A DNA stretch of 35,595 nt, taken from contig CALFMQ010000252.1 in assembly GCA_937879825.1 (NCBI GenBank), forward strand, positions 1 through 35,595. The letters run 5' to 3'. The stretch is from an uncultured Phycisphaerales bacterium. Its GTDB lineage: Bacteria > Planctomycetota > Phycisphaerae > Phycisphaerales > UBA1924. Below are positions 32,297 to 35,595 of the stretch, piece by piece. Positions within the stretch are counted from its first letter, which is position 1, and the number at the start of each line of letters is the position of its first letter. The position numbers were made by a program, and so were the translations under genes. The notes beneath the pieces were generated by a model, which did no database searches, had not been told where the DNA came from, and saw nothing but the letters and a program-made list of their open reading frames with translations.

Positions 32297-33066
32297 CGTG
32301 AGTCACCCGGTCCGCGGAGCAGGCCGATGACCTCTTCGACAGCGCGAGTCGCTTCGGAGGTGAGGCCGTCGATCTTGTTGCGGAGTAGGGCGTACCCCGA
32401 GAGGGCCGGGATCGCGACGATGAGGCCCCAGAATGTTGTGACGAGCGCGGTTCCGATGCCGTTGGCCAGCGCGACAGGATCCGGGGTGCCGCCGCCCAGA
32501 ACGATCTGTCGGAAGGCGAGGATCATGCCGTAGACGGTGCCGAAGAGACCGATCATGGGGGCCACATTGCCCACGACATTGAGGGGTTCGATGGCGCGGA
32601 GCCGGCGGTAAGTGAGCGTTTCGGATGCGGTCTCGGCGGCGCGGATCATTGCGCCGTGCCCGTGGGGGTGCTGATCGACGGCGGACTTGAGGACCGACTC
32701 GAAGAAGGTCGATCTGTTGGCGGACATGGCGGCGATCTCGTTCGGGAGCCCCGAGGCGGCTCGTTCGCGGGCGCGCCGCTCGATCTCCGGCGCGATGATG
32801 TCGCGCTTGCGGTTCTCCTGCAGGCGCATCACGAGGAACGCGATGCAGAAGCCCGAGAGGATGAGCAGCGCCCAGATGATGAAGGAACCGATCCACTCGA
32901 CCTGTCGGGTGATGGGGTGTCGCTGCACGAAGAACGCCTCGAGCATTCCGACCCTGACACTGCCGGCGCCAGCGGGGGCGTCCTGCGCGGCGAGCGCGAT
33001 GGCGGCGGGCGCGAGCATGGCGGTGATGCTCATGGCGGTGAGTTGCGTAGCGAGTTTGAGTTTCAC
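32293..33066 (-). CDS. MotA/TolQ/ExbB-family proton channel protein
   Basis: 257-residue channel subunit. A signal-like N-terminus (about 5-27) and a short periplasmic segment precede the first channel helix at about 58-82 (WIGSFIIWALLILSGFCIAFLVM). A cytoplasmic loop follows, then the family hallmark VVGNVAPMIGLFGTVYGMILAF (about 164-185) and the third helix GIGTALVTTFWGLIVAIPALSGY. The frame is open upstream to 33384, but GTG 33066 overlaps the VWA gene stop by 4 nt and has GGGAGG upstream. With the two ExbD genes it forms a complete ExbB/ExbD energising unit. Confidence 0.92.
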   Translation of the reverse strand: MKLKLATQLTAMSITAMLAPAAIALAAQDAPAGAGSVRVGMLEAFFVQRHPITRQVEWIGSFIIWALLILSGFCIAFLVMRLQENRKRDIIAPEIERRARERAASGLPNEIAAMSANRSTFFESVLKSAVDQHPHGHGAMIRAAETASETLTYRRLRAIEPLNVVGNVAPMIGLFGTVYGMILAFRQIVLGGGTPDPVALANGIGTALVTTFWGLIVAIPALSGYALLRNKIDGLTSEATRAVEEVIGLLRGPGDSR

Positions 33067-34022
33067 AGGCCGAGGTCCTCCCGGCTCCGGTGGATGAAGC
33101 CGTTGTTGCCGCCGAATCGTGCGCCGATCTCGCGCACGATTCCGGATTTGTCGTCGTCCAGGAACAGGATGGTCTTGATGGTGACCCGGCGCACACCGTT
33201 GCGCGCCAGTGGATCGAGCGCTTCGAGGCGTGCGAAGAACGACTCGCGTTGCTCGGGCGTCCACGCGTCGGCGCCGGTGATGTCGGTGGTGAGGAGGAAG
33301 ATGGCGTCGGGTCGGAGCGAGAGCGCGACCTCGAGCGCTTCGATCGGGTTGGAGCGCCCGCTGGGCCTGACGGAGGATGCCCACCTGATGGCGGACTCGA
33401 TGAACGAGCGGCGGGCGGGCACCATGCGCGTGACGGGGACAGCGGTCTGCGCGAAATCCGGGTGCGTGAAGGAGACATAGCCGTCATTCTGGAAGAAGAC
33501 GATCTGGAAACTCTGAATGGCTTCGAGTTTCCGGAGCGACTTTGAGAGTTCGTCAGCGACGATCGGCATCGCGCTGATCATGGAGCCGGAGCCGTCGACG
33601 ACATAGACGATGTCACGCGCGTTGCCGGCGCCGATCCCGGCGAAGCGCACCTCGGGGGGCGCGACGGTCTGGATGGGTGGCGGGGGTGCGGCGTCGAATG
33701 TGGGCATCGGCGCGAGCGCTTCGGGAATCGGCGCGCTTCGGGCTTCGATCGGCAACGTTGGAGGCGGCGTCTGGATGGCGATCGTCGGCGGGGGTGCTTG
33801 CGGCGCTGGATCGGTTGGTTGATCTATAACCGGTTTGGGAGGGGCGAGGCCCGGATCGTCGAAACGGACGGTGACGATGGGGGCGTCGTCATCGCGGGGG
33901 ATGACGACCTGCACGACCATCAGCATGACCGCGATCACGGCGGCGTGCGCGCCGATGGAGATGGCCCAGGCGAGGGCTGTGCGGCGCGCGCCGGTTGTGG
34001 TGCGATCCGTCCGTGCTCGCAT
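33063..34022 (-). CDS. TonB-like N-terminus fused to a VWA domain
   Basis: 319-residue first gene of the operon. It has a cytoplasmic basic start, one membrane helix at about 16-41 (LAWAISIGAHAAVIAVMLMVV, with the His seen in TonB-type anchors), a Pro-rich spacer (about 60-125, many PAPQAPPP-like runs) and a C-terminal von Willebrand factor A domain from about 137. The MIDAS metal site is intact: DGSGSMIS (Asp143, Ser145, Ser147), a later Thr, and LLTTDITG. The TonB C-terminal receptor-binding domain is absent and the VWA domain takes its place. The start is fixed by TACAAT-N6-ATG, with no ribosome binding site. It likely transmits ExbB/ExbD motion to a periplasmic ligand; the ligand is unknown. 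Confidence 0.85.
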   Translation of the reverse strand: MRARTDRTTTGARRTALAWAISIGAHAAVIAVMLMVVQVVIPRDDDAPIVTVRFDDPGLAPPKPVIDQPTDPAPQAPPPTIAIQTPPPTLPIEARSAPIPEALAPMPTFDAAPPPPIQTVAPPEVRFAGIGAGNARDIVYVVDGSGSMISAMPIVADELSKSLRKLEAIQSFQIVFFQNDGYVSFTHPDFAQTAVPVTRMVPARRSFIESAIRWASSVRPSGRSNPIEALEVALSLRPDAIFLLTTDITGADAWTPEQRESFFARLEALDPLARNGVRRVTIKTILFLDDDKSGIVREIGARFGGNNGFIHRSREDLGL

Positions 34023-34028
34023 GGCGCG

Positions 34029-34034
34029 ATTGTA
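34029..34034 (-). promoter_or_regulatory. -10 box 6 nt before the VWA operon (leaderless)
   Basis: TACAAT on the - strand, six bases, then the ATG of the VWA gene. It lies in the 39-nt gap after the DoxX gene, suggesting the five-gene operon has its own promoter and a leaderless first gene. Confidence 0.55.
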
Positions 34035-34061
34035 CGCGCTGGGGTCGGCGGTGCCGGCGCG

Positions 34062-34979
34062 TCAGTCGAGTTCGATATCGCTCGTGTGATCGGGTCGGCG
34101 CGGGCGCGGAGGGGGAGCGGGGGGTGTTTCGGGACGCTGCTTGTCGTAGGCGGGCTTGCGCGGCGCGGGCTTGGGCGCGTTTCTGGAGCCGAACACCCAC
34201 GCGTCGAGGCTGAGTTTGCCAGCGCCCATGAACAGGATCGCGCCGGCCATCGCGAGCAGGCCGAACTGCCACATCATGGTGTTCCACATCTGAATCCAGT
34301 CGGGCGAGGCCATCTCGGGCTTGGGGAGGAAGCCCAGGAAGTTGTCTCCGGTCCGCGAGCGGATGGCGGGCCCGATCTGCGTGAGCCAGAGGGCGGTGCC
34401 CATGGTGCCTATGACTCCCAGAGCCGCGAGGCGTGAGAACAACCCGAAGAGAAGGGCGGCCCCGGCGGCGAGTTCGGTGGAGACGGCGGCCCACGCGAGC
34501 GACTTGGCCCAAGCATCCGAACCGAGCGCCTTGGGTACCAAGCGGGATCGTTGATCGTTGCCATCGGCGCTCATTTTGAGCATGCCGGCGATGGACATGA
34601 CGCGGCGGGCCCGAACGGTGAGGGGCTGTTCGATGACGGTGGGCTCGGCGACGGAGGATGCACCCGTGGTGAGTTCTGCTTCGGCGCCGGGCTCGTCGTC
34701 GATGGACTCGGCGCTGGAGTCGGGGTCTGGTTCATCGCCAGCAGCTGCATCGGCGCTGGACTCGGGGGTGGCTGGCGCTTCGGACTCGGGCGCGGCGGCT
34801 GGGGGAGGCCACTGGCCCTGAAGGATGGTTCCCTCGTTCATGGAAGCGAGCGTGGCGGCCATGGGGCCCGAGTAGTCCTGGGGCATGAGCTTGCCGGCGC
34901 CGGCCCAGATGAACGTTGCCCCCAGAGCCAGACGCAGGAAGAGAGGCGCGAAGGTCTGGGGCTTGGCATGATTGGACAT
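34062..34979 (-). CDS. DoxX-family membrane protein with acidic insert
   Basis: A 305-residue membrane protein. The first helix is LFLRLALGATFIWAGAGKLMP, with the DoxX-like G..K pattern. Three more helices follow near 170-195, 200-215 and 235-260 (AAVSTELAAGAALLFGLFSRLAALGVIGTMGTALWL; QFGLLAMAGAILFMGAGKLSLD). Between helix 1 and 2 lies an unusual ~60-residue Glu/Asp/Ala/Pro-rich insert. The C-terminus is Pro/Arg-rich. DoxX-like proteins act in quinone-linked or thiol redox chemistry at the membrane, but many have no known role. ATG 34979 is chosen because AAGGAG lies 10 nt before it. Confidence 0.8.
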   Translation of the reverse strand: MSNHAKPQTFAPLFLRLALGATFIWAGAGKLMPQDYSGPMAATLASMNEGTILQGQWPPPAAAPESEAPATPESSADAAAGDEPDPDSSAESIDDEPGAEAELTTGASSVAEPTVIEQPLTVRARRVMSIAGMLKMSADGNDQRSRLVPKALGSDAWAKSLAWAAVSTELAAGAALLFGLFSRLAALGVIGTMGTALWLTQIGPAIRSRTGDNFLGFLPKPEMASPDWIQMWNTMMWQFGLLAMAGAILFMGAGKLSLDAWVFGSRNAPKPAPRKPAYDKQRPETPPAPPPRPRRPDHTSDIELD

Positions 34980-35036
34980 ATCTCGGGTCTCCTTGGGCAC
35001 CCGGTTATTGTCGGCGAGCACACGGGAATTGCACGC

Positions 35037-35042
35037 TAGAAT
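35037..35042 (+). promoter_or_regulatory. -10 box of tRNA-Leu
   Basis: TAGAAT ends 15 nt before the mature tRNA 5' end. No good -35 at 16-18 nt spacing is visible. Confidence 0.45.
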
Positions 35043-35057
35043 CGTAGGTCGAGAAAC

Positions 35058-35140
35058 GCGGGCGTGGCGGAACTGGCAGACGCGCGGGATTTAGGTTCCC
35101 GTGCCTTCACGGCGTGCAGGTTCGACTCCTGTCGCCCGCA
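35058..35140 (+). tRNA. tRNA-Leu (anticodon UAG)
   Basis: An 83-nt cloverleaf: 7-bp acceptor stem GCGGGCG/CGCCCGC, D arm with GGCAGACGC, and anticodon stem CGGGA/TCCCG around loop TTTAGGT (anticodon TAG). The long class II variable arm is typical of Leu, and the T loop is TTCGACT. The discriminator is A, as expected for Leu. The 3' CCA is not encoded. Confidence 0.97.
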
Positions 35141-35147
35141 TTGGTCG

Positions 35148-35185
35148 ATTGATCGGACGCGCAAGGGTTGCGCGTGATGATCAAT
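35148..35185 (+). terminator. Two-step stem-loop after tRNA-Leu
   Basis: Inner perfect 8-bp stem ACGCGCAA/TTGCGCGT with a GGG loop, extended across a small internal loop by ATTGATC/GATCAAT. It begins 8 nt after the tRNA. No T-run follows, so it may be a processing or factor-dependent termination structure. Confidence 0.6.
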
Positions 35186-35244
35186 AACGCGCCGGCGGAC
35201 CGGAATGGCGTGCGCAGTTTCGCCATCTTTCCGCCTGTCTTGGG

Positions 35245-35272
35245 TTCACAGGACGGGTGCGCGGGGTATATT
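35245..35272 (+). promoter_or_regulatory. Promoter of the small hypothetical gene
   Basis: TTCACA, a 16-nt spacer and TATATT form the best sigma-70-type promoter in the window. The predicted start of transcription is only about 3-5 nt before the ATG at 35283. Confidence 0.65.
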
Positions 35273-35282
35273 TGGCGAGCCG

Positions 35283-35591
35283 ATGACCTCCATTCGCCCG
35301 ACCATCCCGTTCCACATCGCTCGCGCGTACGGCGTGGCGTCGCGTTCGGCGTCGCCCTCGGCCCAGCTCGCGCCAGCGCAGCCGGTGTCGAAGCCGGAGG
35401 TGTCGCGTGAGGACGCGGCGAGGGAGAAACTGGCTCGGCTGATCGCGGCTCGTGTGCCGGGCGGTATTGATTTCACGAATGATGAGCCGGTGCCAAGCGC
35501 CGGCGCGATCCCGATGTACCGCCACCCGGCGGAGCGCAATGCTGCGGCGACGGGCGTGGTCGCGGGGCGTGTGATCGATGTCATCGGGTAA
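35283..35591 (+). CDS. Small hypothetical protein
   Basis: A 102-residue protein of no recognised function. It begins TSIRPTIPFHIARAYGVASRSASP, passes through an Ala/Pro/Ser-rich linker and an Arg/Lys/Glu helix (REDAAREKLARLIAARVPGG), and ends with PMYRHPAERNAAATGVVAGRVIDVIG. The helix resembles the C-terminal part of FlgM-like or other small regulators, but similarity is too weak to name it. The frame is open upstream to 35205. ATG 35283 is chosen from the well-placed promoter, because no ribosome binding site precedes any candidate start. The stop is 4 nt from the window end. Confidence 0.65.
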   Translation: MTSIRPTIPFHIARAYGVASRSASPSAQLAPAQPVSKPEVSREDAAREKLARLIAARVPGGIDFTNDEPVPSAGAIPMYRHPAERNAAATGVVAGRVIDVIG

Positions 35592-35595
35592 GGAC

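Noticed and set aside
1..35595. CRISPR arrays, insertion sequences, prophage or integrase genes, riboswitches
   Set aside because: No regular spaced repeats, transposase motifs, terminal inverted repeats with target duplications, or recognisable riboswitch cores were seen on either strand.

Overview
The window is high-GC bacterial chromosome with few gaps. Its gene content points to a planctomycete, probably of the Phycisphaerae. The signs are an ECF sigma factor paired with a membrane Ser/Thr kinase, a membrane protein ending in a CxxCxYDL...CPECG zinc ribbon, a YrdC-like/low-molecular-weight phosphatase fusion, a GxxExxY-family protein and ExbB/ExbD/VWA gene sets. This assignment is inferred from family distribution; no rRNA is present to confirm it. 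No phage, insertion sequence or CRISPR array was seen.

Positions 1-12000 hold an exopolysaccharide locus. On the + strand are two family-2 glycosyltransferases around a WcaF-like acetyltransferase, a methyltransferase, ATP sulfurylase (sat), a GT4 glycosyltransferase and a Wzy-type polymerase. On the - strand are a Wzx-type flippase, a possible beta-propeller protein, a membrane-anchored EEP-fold enzyme and a nucleotide-sugar epimerase. From 12300 to 16000 a - strand set cysC - PAP phosphatase - SLC13 permease completes sulfate uptake, activation to PAPS and disposal of PAP. No PAPS reductase is present, so the simplest reading is that PAPS feeds sulfation, probably of the polysaccharide made next door; no sulfotransferase is visible here.

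Positions 16000-19400 carry the kinase and its ECF sigma factor. Then come a lone coiled-coil protein with a clear terminator, a - strand group (gatB, an ankyrin-like exported protein, a zinc-ribbon membrane protein), and a + strand group of two ketoacyl synthases with a degenerate GxxExxY protein between them, a single-pass membrane protein and the YrdC-like/phosphatase fusion. The first synthase lacks two standard active-site residues.

Positions 29000-34000 (- strand) are a tightly coupled five-gene operon: a VWA protein with a TonB-like N-terminus, an ExbB/TolQ channel protein, two ExbD/TolR proteins and a large exported helical protein, all joined by 4-nt overlaps. This is the best candidate here for an undescribed machine. 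A DoxX-like protein lies just upstream, then tRNA-Leu(UAG) and a small hypothetical gene. Several gene starts show a TANNNT box exactly 6 nt before ATG, suggesting leaderless transcripts.
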